DNA from: Oncomelania hupensis
Taxonomy: Eukaryota > Mollusca > Gastropoda > Littorinimorpha > Pomatiopsidae
Direction of reading: 5' to 3'
Assembly (NCBI GenBank): GCA_036898135.1
Contig: CM072514.1
Coordinates: forward strand, 13,010,715-13,074,714
Length of the DNA stretch: 64,000 nt
Positions 55,401-63,440 of this stretch are shown here, piece after piece. Position 1 is the stretch's first letter; every line of letters starts with the position of its first letter. The position numbers and the translations under genes were made by a program. The notes under the pieces are model-generated. The model saw only the letters and a program-made list of their open reading frames with translations. It made no database searches and had not been told where the DNA came from.

Positions 55401-58400
55401 TCGACTGTGCATCGACTTCAGACTCCTGAATGCGGTAACGCAGTTCCAGCCAGAGCCACTCCCGGACCAGACAGACCTATTTGCCAAGCTACAGCGAGCG
55501 AAGTACTTCTCACGCATCGACCTCAGCAAAGGATACTACCAGATACCAGTGCAACCGCAAGTCCGAAAGTACCTAGCGTTTAGCACTATGGAAGGACACT
55601 TCGAGTTCAATGTACTTCCATTCGGACTCCACAACGCACCCAGCATCTTCAGCGCCATGATGCGAAAACTCCTGGCACCCCTGAGCAGCGAGCACCTACA
55701 TTCGTTTATGGACGACATCCTCATCGCAACACCCACGTGGGAGGAACATGTCACGCTCCTACAACAACTACTCGCCCGCCTCAGAGACACGGGATTGACG
55801 GCAAGACCCACCAAATGTCAGATTGGATTCACAGAACTAGAATTTCTGGGACACACCATCAGTCAAGGAAGCCTGCGACCGGTAGAAAAGACAGTGAAAC
55901 GCCTACTCGACGCTCCTAGGCCCAAGACAAAGAAGGAAGTGCAGTCATTTCTAGGACTCTGCGGCTTCTACCAGAAGTTCATCCCCAACTACAACAGCAT
56001 CGCCGTACCTCTGACAAATGGAACCCGGAAAATCGCCCCGGACAAAGTCGTATGGACAGCGGAATGCGAGACAGCATTCCAAACACTCAAGGACAGAATG
56101 ACATCGGCGCCAGTACTCCACCTACCCGATTTGACTCAGCCATTCGTTCTTCGCACCGACGCAAGCGACTTAGGACTCGGAGCAGTACTGCTACAGCGCG
56201 ACCCCAAGAATGCAGAGACGCTATTCCCTGTCGCCTACGCCAGCAGAAAATTGAGACCCGCCGAGACCCACTACGCCACGTCGGAGAAAGAATGCCTTGG
56301 ACTAGTCTGGGCCATACAGAAGTTTCAACTCTACCTGTATGGGACCCATTTCACAGTTCAGGTGGACCACCAACCACTATCGTTCCTGGCAGCCTCCAAG
56401 TCTTTGAACTCTCGCCTGATGCGATGGGCACTCACCCTTCAGGCGTACTCATTCCAAATCGAGTACATCCCCGGCAAAGAAAACCACGGAGCCGACTACC
56501 TCAGTCGCCATCTCGTGGAGGACACAGCAGCTGTCGCCCACCCAACACAACTAAGGGCCACAGCACCAGAATTCGTCCCCGCCCAGTAATACCCTGTCAC
56601 TAGTGTCCATAGCTACCTGGCACAGCATTGCAGCTCAGGTAGAGCAACTTACTTAGTTTGTAAATAGGACCCTAGGATAGTGCAGTGTTAAACTAGGCTT
56701 TGTAGTAGAAAAAGGTCGAATCCAGTAGTCATCGCCTTTTTTCAGTTGAGGGAGCCTGTCACAGACTGGCTAGTTTTAACTCTGCTTGTTGACTATTCAG
56801 CCCTGTGTAGTCTTTGTAACTTTAGAAAGGGGTATATAACACAGCAGCAATTAAATTACAGCACACTGCGAGCCTGAGCCACACACACAGCGCAGTGACG
56901 TCAGCACTTGAGTTTTGAATATGAACATTTTACCCAATGAGAGCTTACGCAAAGCGGTTCGAGCCAGTTTGACTGGGTCCGAGCCTAACACATTTTTGGT
57001 CAGTTGGGAGTAATACACCGAAGTGTTAACAGCTAGAAAGCTGGCAGAGAAATCTCTCTACACTTAGACCAGGAAGCAGGACTTAGGAATCGTAGAATTC
57101 TATCAAGTCACACGGGCCTGAACTTGTCAAACAGGTAAATGAACACCCTTCTGTTTCATCGTGATATATGTGTAGTATTGTTGAAATTATGTTTGAAGAA
57201 TTTGCTATGCATAAATGTGAATTGTTAATCCGAATTTGCGTGACCATGTGGAAGAGCCTACCACGAGGCGAAACACGACCGGTTACGCCGCCATGTTGCA
57301 TACCATACGGAACCACTGTTGTTTAACTTATATGTATGTTTGCAGACCAGTGGCTGTACCACTGAATGTTTATAATATTATTAATTCTGTATGTGTATAG
57401 TTAGCCACGTTTGATATTTATGTATGTATAGGAATTTAGAGTGAGATTCCAGTGGAACCCGGAAGTAGCAGAATGTTCGTCGCTTATGTATAGAGATGTG
57501 GAGCTATCACTGAGGGCTACTTGGCTTTCAGTGAGACGCTCTGCACAAACCGATTATTCAGGGTTGTGCAGAATTTCGTCTCTTATATTACAGACGGGCA
57601 GGCGAGCTATCCCGAGCTATCCCGAGCTATCCTGTGAACCCCACTCCACAGAAACAAGTTGGTTGAGGAACCTCTACCGCACAAGTCGGAACGAGCGACC
57701 CGGTAAAACTCCCTGTCAGACCCCACAGCGTGGCCAGGGAACCCAACTACACAACGACACAGGTGGACCAGAAGCTACCTCACAGAAGGACTTCGACCGC
57801 ACCACCCGCCAGTTAAGTGTGTTATCCCAAGTGCACTTAAACTGATCAGAACAGGACCACAGTAGTCCAACTATTCAGAAACTCTAAAACGGACCACAGT
57901 AGTCCAAATCTACATGAGATATACTAGCGAGTGCCCGATGAAGATAGAACAGCTGCATAGACTATCAGCGATCGAACTATTAGCATTGAAAGAGACTTTT
58001 TAAGTTAGATTAGTACTTAGAGAACCTTGTATAGAGTAGAAGAAATAAATGTGTGATTTTAACTGTTATCAAAAGGCTGGACTACATATGATTCATAGCC
58101 GTGTGAAAGCTAGTGTGACAGTATTCTTTTACCTTTTTTCTATCTATTTCTGTACCCCAACCTTAACACAGAACGAGCTAAACAAATAAATTTATTAAAG
58201 TAATTCATAGGGTGACTTACTAGCAGTTCCCACCGAATAAACGTGAGGGTCCATAATTCCATTGTGCAGAGCCCATAAACCCCACGTGACAATCACCATC
58301 TATTAAACTTCTCTATCCAACACAAACCCAGTCCCTACGACTATCAGAAGGTGTCTCCCAGCATATTCCATCAGCCGTCAGGGGCTGCCCAGGAGATATC

Positions 58401-58461
58401 TTCCCATAGTCGCGGCTTCAGCAAACGTCTACAAGTTACAGGGGACTACGACGGTAGTGGT

Positions 58462-58555
<94 letters not shown>

Positions 58556-58620
58556 CGGTGTGGTGGTATGATGATGATGATCTTGAAGAAGAAGAAGAAG
58601 AAGAAGAAGAAGAAGAAGAA

Positions 58621-58669
<49 letters not shown>

Positions 58670-58713
58670 TCGACGATGGTGGTGGTGATGAAGATTTTAT
58701 CGACGACGACGAC

Positions 58714-58746
<33 letters not shown>

Positions 58747-61622
58747 GCTCCTCGAACACTTTTCAATCTTGAAATGCTATCCGTCACTGGGAGTGGTCAG
58801 CGGTTAGGTTAGCTGACTTTAGTCCATTAGTAGATGGCTCAGCTGCTGGTGCCTGGGGCTGTGCTACTAACACTGACAGAAGGTCACACTAAAGCCAACT
58901 CATCTTTTTTGCAGGCTGTTCAGCGAGTACCCCTACATGCAGCCGTCCTTCAATGACTTCAAAGGTATGGACGCCGCTACCATGCGCAAAAGCAAGACCA
59001 TGTCCAGCCACTCCCTGACCGTCATGTACTCCATCGGCAGTCTAGTGGATAACCTGGATGATGCAGAACAGCTGGTGCTGCTAGTCAACAAGATCGCCCA
59101 CAACCATCTGGCACGAGGCGTCGGATTCTCATGGTTTGAGGTCAGTCAACCTCTTCGAGTTGTCATTATTTTCACACCAGCTCAATGCCTATGTGAGCAG
59201 CACTATTTAGTGCCTCCACATTTTGCTGGCTGCGGGCTATTTATAGCTTGCCTGCACTCTTGCCTGTACCCTCCCTTCCAGTGAAAGGAAAGGAAAGGTA
59301 GCATCAGCGAAGCTATTTATAGTTAGCCTGGCTGACCTAACCTCAAAACTAAAAAGCTTTGGTTGGTATCGGTGTGTTTTATTGGACAGCATTTTTTGAT
59401 GGAATACCCCAATTGAGTTTAAGATCGTTAAACATGTTTCCATGATTTTATCAGTGAAAGCATACAGAATACAGAATTTATTCAGTCAAACTACAACAGG
59501 GCTTTGCAAATAATTATCGAGTCTATATACATTTCTGGACCTGGGAAAGCACTATAGAAAAATGATTGAATAAATAAATAAAGAAATAAATAAATTTCCT
59601 ATCCTGTCTTATCCTATCCCGTAACTCAAAGGTCGTTGGGGCACCACAGGTGATCGTTTAACCAGCGTACCCCATCTTTCTCTGTTCTCTGCAATTCTCA
59701 TGGCTTCGTTCAGTGTCAAACCAGTCCATTCTCGAATGTTGTCCTCCCACCTCTTTGTCTGTCTGAGTGTCTCCCTCTTCTTCTTCCTCCTTGCAGCACC
59801 TGCCTTGCAGGATGATTTTTGCAAGGCCTGATGCTCTGGTGACGTGGCCATGCCATCGAGAGAGTAGGCATCCCTGACGCAAACCGATTGTTGTTCTGAA
59901 CCAGTGTCCGATGGCGCTGTTGTGGAGGACTGCACTGTCATACAGGCTTTGGATAACTTCAATAATTTTAGGGTTGATGTACACACAGCTGCATGCCAGA
60001 CTCGGTCAAACGCATTCTTGAAGTCTACCAACACATTTATTTATTATTTATTTATTTAATCGTTCTTATATAGCGCTTTTCCAGCTCAAGAGCTGCTCAA
60101 GGCGCTGGCCGATACAGGATCTAACTCAAGCCGCCCGAGACGCCCACCCGCATGGTCTGACGCCCGGACAACTGAGCACAATCCTGGGCAGCCAGGGATG
60201 GGGGAGAAGGACCTAGGTGCATGCTGGGTGTTTTCTTGTCACCGGCACTCACCCGTCTAGGACATGAGCGTCAGGATCTTTAAAGTCCGTTATGATGGAA
60301 TGTATGCGACACAGACTAGACCTCGGTTTATACTCTCATCCAAAGGAGTAGGAAAACAGGAGTAAAGTGTCTTTCCCAGGGACACACCCCATACCAAGGC
60401 CCGGCCAGGGCTCGAACCCGGGACCTTCCGATCCGCAAGCCGAAGCACTACCATTAGACCACAGTGCCTACTAGGGCAGAGATGTTATTGGTGCTGTACA
60501 ACCACACACCAAACGGAGACCCATCAGTTCTAGAATGACCCAGAACAGAGAAGAGGAAGAAACCCTCCCAATTCTTCGAGAAGAAGTTGAGGCAGCAGTG
60601 CAATCACTAAAGAATGGGAAGTCGGCGGGAATGGACAAATACCCGCAGAATTGCTGCAAACCGGAGGTGAAGCGATGATTAACGCCCTCACCATTATCTG
60701 TAACATCTGGCAGAGTGGGGAGTGGCCAACACAATGGATCCAGTCGTTTGTCATCACTCTTCCCAAAATGGGTAACCTTCAGGAGTGTGAAAACTACCGC
60801 ACCATCAGCCTCATCAGCCATCCCAGCAATGTCCTCTTGAAAACAATACTCAACAGGTTGAAACCCCAAGCTGAGAAAATCATAGCTGAAGAACAAGCAG
60901 GATTCAGGGCAGGGCGAAGTACCACTGAACAGATTTTCAACCTCAGAATAATCTGCGGGAAATAAATTTGCAAAGGGAAATAAAGGGAAGGAAACTCACT
61001 GTACTATACCTGATGCTGTCCCATAAGGCAAACGCAGTTATCACCCTTGGTTACCGAAAGTTCAGCGATCGTGACCGCAAGTCAAATTCGCGAATAGTTA
61101 TCAGCGGCCTTTAGACGTAGGAGACCATCCTGTGAAAGATTCATACTAATGTAGCCGGCGCCACGGTGGGGAATAACTAAAGTCACGTTGACCGTTGAAA
61201 AGAACGTCGCGTTCAGAAGGTAAATGTGGTAGATCTAATCACAGGCGCATTTACCAAGAAGAATGGATCCTCGAAAGAATTAGTGTCTCCTCAATAGCCT
61301 AGTAGTGTGCTGTCGGGGATCCACTAATTCTTTCTTCTTCTTCTTATGATTTATAAAGTGCTATATATCAGAAACATTTAGGTGTTTGGAGTACATTTTT
61401 TTAAATAGCGCATTTAAATAGCTCAATTTAACGTGTTTGTTTTTTGTAATGGCGCGTTTTTTATTTGATTTCCAGGACCTGAAAACTATGTTCCCCAAGT
61501 TCCTGGAAGCACGTGTAGGGGCTGCAGCCACACCCTTCGTCAAGCAGTCCTGGGAAAAGTTTCTGGGTGTCATGAACTCCGTCATCCAGGGAATCGAGAC
61601 CGAAGGCGAACGGAAGACGTGA
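49256..61622 (+). CDS. heme globin, three exons (182 aa)
   Basis: Exons 49256-49431, 58915-59140 and 61476-61622 join to one frame. All introns are GT-AG, the first in phase 2 and the second in phase 0, matching the conserved animal globin positions B12.2 and G7.0. The product binds heme reversibly and so should carry or store oxygen inside cells; family and exact role are not certain. F71 fits CD1, H91 the distal E7 histidine and H123 the proximal F8 histidine (in AHNHLARGV); W40 fits the helix A tryptophan. Helices G and H are in exon 3 (MFPKFLEARVG, SWEKFLGVMNSVIQ). An N-terminal extension of about 25 residues begins MGMVAS, a possible N-myristoylation signal. No secretion signal is visible. 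The style resembles molluscan myoglobin-type proteins. Intron 1 contains a whole retrotransposon. Confidence 0.95.
49432..50201 (+). other. globin intron 1, 5' part
   Basis: Starts with the donor GTGAGT. A GAT microsatellite at about 49447-49508 adjoins a repeat (49509-49612) that is present in reverse at about 58345-58450. The rest is unassigned. Confidence 0.7.
50197..50201. repeat. target site duplication of LTR copy 3, left
   Basis: ATCAC, repeated exactly at 58292-58296. Confidence 0.93.
50202..51736 (+). repeat. 5' LTR of LTR copy 3
   Basis: Begins TGTCA and ends TGACA. A TATATAA box is at 50278-50284, a perfect CRE (TGACGTCA) at 50341-50348, three CGAGCTATCC-type units near 51048-51080, two GGACCACAGTAGTCC words near 51299 and 51337, and AATAAA at 51489-51494. 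The promoter assignment is inferred from these motifs. Confidence 0.92.
51744..51761 (+). promoter_or_regulatory. primer binding site, tRNA-Arg-like, copy 3
   Basis: TGGCGAGCCTGCCAGGAT starts seven bases after the LTR and differs at one position from the complement of the 3' end of an animal tRNA-Arg (ACG type). Confidence 0.65.
51762..52101 (+). other. 5' leader of LTR copy 3
   Basis: Untranslated leader before gag. A hydrophobic open frame (from an ATG near 51966 to 52217) overlaps the gag start in another frame; see rejected items. Confidence 0.5.
52102..56589 (+). CDS. Gag-Pol polyprotein with integrase before reverse transcriptase, copy 3 (1495 aa)
   Basis: The frame opens with MSDPVALRLRF and is uninterrupted. 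It differs from copy 1 by about a dozen to fifteen substitutions outside a coiled coil that is seven residues shorter. Key residues: CCHC knuckle C385, C388, H393, C398; protease DTG 451-453; integrase zinc ligands H624, H631, C661, C664 and catalytic D694, D753, E789; reverse transcriptase D1140 and FMDD 1202-1205; RNase H D1353, E1397, D1422. All are intact. The protein would assemble particles, copy element RNA from a tRNA primer and insert the DNA. There is no separate env frame. Gag and pol share one frame, so the Gag:Pol ratio must be set by processing or some other means; no stop or slippery site is seen at the junction. Confidence 0.96.
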   Translation: MSDPVALRLRFKELGEALHLAGADLIAYINAEVEKQEAKAERAAEREAKKLALEAEQKKLALEAEQKKLEADQRKAELEAEQKKLELEGEQKKAALAAEREAEVRRWEYERAEKEKEREEKEKERQHELELRRLGSGASSSSSTPSHSDQLEVASNPVQGMSFPLGTFNEREEGLDLYLTRFERLATEYKLDPTHWSFKLSQGLRGKAYDIYSKLPTDRVTDYHKVKEALLTGFELTGECYRQKFRTNRRVKGESYAQFADRLSTTLDKWISQSATAKTYDGLTELLVWEQLRETMTPELRTFSVEQGAERLEDLVKVADRYVAAHGEAKSFRRDLKPNGKEAQKRSPNREERTANKPNNPRPGQNKGPNTEFGKRGPAEQRRYCSFCNRNNHSTAECFKLAAQRREERESRPAHRVLTQSSGNKPHTIGDHPSVTDTVKVNGKEANCLYDTGLSYDAIVSESLVSRADLTDKTVDLQGADLTKPTTTCPIAWIEVESRYVTGRIQAAVLQKPLYDLVLGCRYVFLGTPPKTVEIAAVQTRAQAKTQPPQPEFAPNPGLEEIKTAQKEDTSIAKCFQKLPKAHTPPHKGDFYMEQGVLHRQGDGDHTQLVLPATLRAQVLELGHSMPLSGHMGIGATVQRISAHYYWPGITEDVKRYVKSCHQCQRYSPRHHTVPVTLGPSVVVGVPFQQVSVDIVGPLPMTKKRNRFLLTLVDACTMWCEAVPLPAIDTKKIADALIAIFTRVGFPDSIRTDNGSQFTGRLMQDVFELIQVHHIRTPPYHPASNGQVERLNGTLLTILRKVADDNPEAWDTYVNAALFAYRETPHAATGYTPSTLLFGRPLAGPLEALRRSWTEAKIDDTPRGATKYVADLQETLKATWKKAGEALKKARARQAKYYNRHAKDRELQVGDQVLLLLPSGTNKLDIAWRGPYRVTAKKSKTVYQVEVNGRARYHHINLLKKYTDRPATPSTHNLLAIAIAEEGESMETNAVEYPLHSKETYKDVILNGDLAAKQRQQVLQVIRQHQTVLTDRPGRTDLVEVTLTVTDPTPVRQKLYPMPLSQQRAIKEEIDTLLAAGIISESTSPYSAGTVLLRKPNGEHRLCIDFRLLNAVTQFQPEPLPDQTDLFAKLQRAKYFSRIDLSKGYYQIPVQPQVRKYLAFSTMEGHFEFNVLPFGLHNAPSIFSAMMRKLLAPLSSEHLHSFMDDILIATPTWEEHVTLLQQLLARLRDTGLTARPTKCQIGFTELEFLGHTISQGSLRPVEKTVKRLLDAPRPKTKKEVQSFLGLCGFYQKFIPNYNSIAVPLTNGTRKIAPDKVVWTAECETAFQTLKDRMTSAPVLHLPDLTQPFVLRTDASDLGLGAVLLQRDPKNAETLFPVAYASRKLRPAETHYATSEKECLGLVWAIQKFQLYLYGTHFTVQVDHQPLSFLAASKSLNSRLMRWALTLQAYSFQIEYIPGKENHGADYLSRHLVEDTAAVAHPTQLRATAPEFVPAQ
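56590..56756 (+). other. 3' untranslated part and polypurine tract of LTR copy 3
   Basis: A T-rich run is followed by GTTGAGGGAGCC directly before the 3' LTR, the expected plus-strand primer. Confidence 0.65.
56757..58291 (+). repeat. 3' LTR of LTR copy 3
   Basis: Reads as identical to the 5' LTR in all stretches compared; TGACGTCA recurs at 56896-56903 and AATAAA at 58044-58049. Confidence 0.93.
58292..58296. repeat. target site duplication of LTR copy 3, right
   Basis: ATCAC, equal to 50197-50201. Confidence 0.93.
58297..58914 (+). repeat. globin intron 1, 3' part with ATG, GAA and GAC microsatellites
   Basis: A repeat at about 58345-58450, inverted relative to 49509-49612, runs into long ATG/GAT tracts (58459-58553, 58620-58668, 58708-58744) and a GAA tract (58588-58622). 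The intron ends in a T-rich tract and the acceptor TTTTTTGCAG. Confidence 0.88.
59141..59590 (+). other. globin intron 2, 5' part
   Basis: Starts with GTCAGT. TATTTATAG followed by TTGCCTG (about 59240) and a similar word near 59312 form a weak direct repeat. Otherwise unassigned. Confidence 0.5.
59597..60500 (-). pseudogene. RTE-like LINE G, 3' segment, internally deleted
   Basis: On the - strand a tail of CCTAT units (59597-59620) precedes the C-terminal LINE frame (REWTGLTLNEAMRIAENRERW). Near 59855 the text jumps from RWHGHVTRA to LSRW, skipping about 0.7 kb of the usual sequence, then continues with FKNAFDRVWH near 60010. A SINE interrupts it at 60034. The LINE text resumes at about 60478-60498 (GAGATGTTATTGGTGCTG) and then switches strand. 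Confidence 0.82.
60034..60472 (-). mobile_element. tRNA-derived SINE, family B, full length
   Basis: On the - strand the head GTGGTCTAATGGTAGTGC (A box) and GGGTTCGAGCCC (B box) is followed by a body of about 350 bp and the 3' end GCGCTATATAAGAACGATT with a tail of ATTT units (60034-60060). A 3' fragment is at 2525-2645. Confidence 0.9.
60500..60963 (+). pseudogene. RTE-like LINE G, inverted reverse transcriptase segment
   Basis: Here the LINE is read on the + strand: EEVEAAVQSLKNGKSAGMD, then IWQSGEWPTQWIQSFVITLP, ECENYRTISLISHPSNVLLK and FRAGRSTTEQIFNLRIICG. It is the upstream neighbour of the segment at 59597-60500, turned around. A strand flip inside one LINE copy is the usual result of twin priming. 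Confidence 0.85.
60964..61475 (+). other. globin intron 2, 3' part
   Basis: No gene is recognised. ATGATTTATAAAGTGCTATA near 61346 resembles a SINE 3' end. The acceptor is TTTGATTTCCAG. Confidence 0.5.
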
Positions 61623-61664
61623 TCATCTAGACCTCGTTTTTCAGTGACCTTCAGATTTGACATA

Positions 61665-61670
61665 AATAAA
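61665..61670 (+). terminator. polyadenylation signal of the globin gene
   Basis: AATAAA lies 43 bases after the stop codon. Confidence 0.7.
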
Positions 61671-61689
61671 CATTTCAAACAATATGTCT

Positions 61690-62590
61690 TCCGGGACGAT
61701 TTTTTTAGGGTGGGGGGAGGGGGGTGGGGAGGGAGGGAGGGTGTTGGGCGAAATTTGTTTGTGTAATTGTTATTGATAATTCCTATAAAGAAAACGTAAT
61801 CACCCTGACCTGGTTTAAGATGACCTTCAAATGTTTTACTTTGTTTGGGGCGTGGGGGGCGGAGGACTAACTATTGAAACAAAATTTTCTGGGGATTTTT
61901 GTTTCTTTTCGTGCAAATGACATGACGGTGGAGGATAATGTGAACTGTAAATTGTTGTAGATGGTAATTGTTTTTCCAACAAGGACTTGACTTTGTCCTT
62001 GTTTTGTATGACCTTTGATTTTTATTCTAATTAGCCAACCAAACGGTCTTCACAAAAATCCTGGTTGTCGTTAAATGATTCAGAATTTCATGCAAGGGAA
62101 TTTTAGCGTCTATCCTTACCTCAAAAAGAGTCACCTTGACCTTAAAAAGGCTAATCCTTAACTCGTAAAGCTCACCTTGACCTCGCTGATTAAATGTTAA
62201 GGTACTTTAGTACGTGTGTTTTTTTTTTAATTTATTTAATTTTTTGACCAATGGAGCAGCTTTTTTAAAAGATGTAATATCGTTGTTGTAAACGTCTGCG
62301 TTGATCAGTAATTGTGTAAACCTCATAATGTTTTACCTGCATTAGGCACTGCGTTTGTATATATTACAACTGTAAATGGTTGGTTGAATGAGCGCTGATA
62401 CAGATCCCAGCGGATAATGTACAGGCCTACATCAAACTTTTTTTTATCGCGTGCGATTCCTCTAAATATTTGGGCTAAAGGCATGTTACAGACAGAGATT
62501 TTTTTTCAGTTTCACGTGTTTCATTGTTTTGAATGAAAAATTTTTGCTTTTAATCACGTGCGATTCCCCATAACATATGGGCCAAGGGCG
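61690..62590. other. unassigned DNA downstream of globin
   Basis: A G-rich stretch lies at about 61706-61742. The words GCGATTCC and TTTGGGCTAA near 62450 recur at 62560 and in weaker form at 62905. No gene is seen. Confidence 0.4.
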
Positions 62591-62599
62591 CCTTTCAGA

Positions 62600-62866
62600 C
62601 CGAAAGAGAAATACGAAAATTGACACCTTTCCCTCTTTGAGAGAAAGAATAAGAAAATTGACCCATTCCCTACTTTGAGAGAAAGAATAAGAAAATTGAC
62701 CCATTCCCTACTTTGAGAGAAAGAATAAGAAAATTGACCCATTCCCTACTTTGAGAGAAAGAATAAGAAAATTGACCCATTCCCTACTTTGAGAGAAAGA
62801 ATAAGAAAATTGACACCTTTCCTACTTTGAGAGAAAGAATAAGAAAATTGACACCTTTCCCTGTTT
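62600..62866. repeat. 38-bp minisatellite, about seven units
   Basis: Each unit contains GAGAGAAAGAATAAGAAAAT and TGACCCATTCCCTACTTT; the first and last units have TGACACCTTTCC instead. Confidence 0.94.
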
Positions 62867-63029
62867 TGTGAATAAACAACTCTTGCTTTTATTACGCACA
62901 ATCCCAAAATACATTTGGTCTAAGGGCACATAAAAAAAAAAATTGACGTGTTTTATTGTTAGTGAATAAACAAGCTTTTTGGTAAGTTTGTATGAAGCTC
63001 AGTGTATCTTACCTACAGATTAAAAAAAG
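62867..63029. other. unassigned A/T-rich DNA
   Basis: Nothing recognised beyond a weak repeat of the 62450 words. Confidence 0.3.
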
Positions 63030-63316
63030 GTAGGTAAAGGTAGTCCCATAGCCTTGTGGCCGTAGGGGAGCGTGATGTTGGAGATCACACTTATCTTGGG
63101 CCAGCGTAATGAGGGTGATGCCCATCTCTCTCCCTCGCTGCTTTACCTTCCCCACCCTTAAGAGAGCAGGTACTCAGTCACAGTTGAGTCAACTAAGGGC
63201 GTTGTTATTTGTCGCTTCACGTTTTTGCGGTCACCCATCCAAGTGCTAACCGCACTGAACGGTGCTTAACTTGCGACACAGTAGCGAGTGCTCCAACCAC
63301 TACGCTATCAGACACT
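63030..63316 (-). mobile_element. 5S rRNA-derived SINE, copy 2
   Basis: Reverse copy of 23424-23711. The 5S-like core is at 63229-63251 (GGTCACCCATCCAAGTGCTAA on the + strand). The TTTACC-type tail end is at about 63030. Confidence 0.88.
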
Positions 63317-63396
63317 ACAGATACCTAGGACTAATTAGGCCTATTGGTTAATATCTTGCTCAGGCACTCATCACCACAAAGAGCAAAACAGCATGA

Positions 63397-63440
<44 letters not shown>

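Larger units (their letters stand above)
50202..58291 (+). mobile_element. Gmr1-like LTR retrotransposon, copy 3 (apparently intact)
   Basis: This complete element of 8090 bp has two 1535-bp LTRs (50202-51736 and 56757-58291) that match at every block compared by eye with a constant offset of 6555 and no indel. The 5-bp duplication ATCAC is perfect. Primer site, uninterrupted gag-pol and polypurine tract are in place. It lies in intron 1 of the globin gene in the sense direction. By LTR identity it is the youngest of the three copies, and nothing visible prevents it from being active. Its upstream LTR part differs strongly from those of copies 1 and 2 although the proteins are nearly identical. 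Confidence 0.96.

Noticed and set aside
62600..62866. CRISPR-like array
   Set aside because: Units of 38 bp are contiguous with no unique spacers, in animal DNA.
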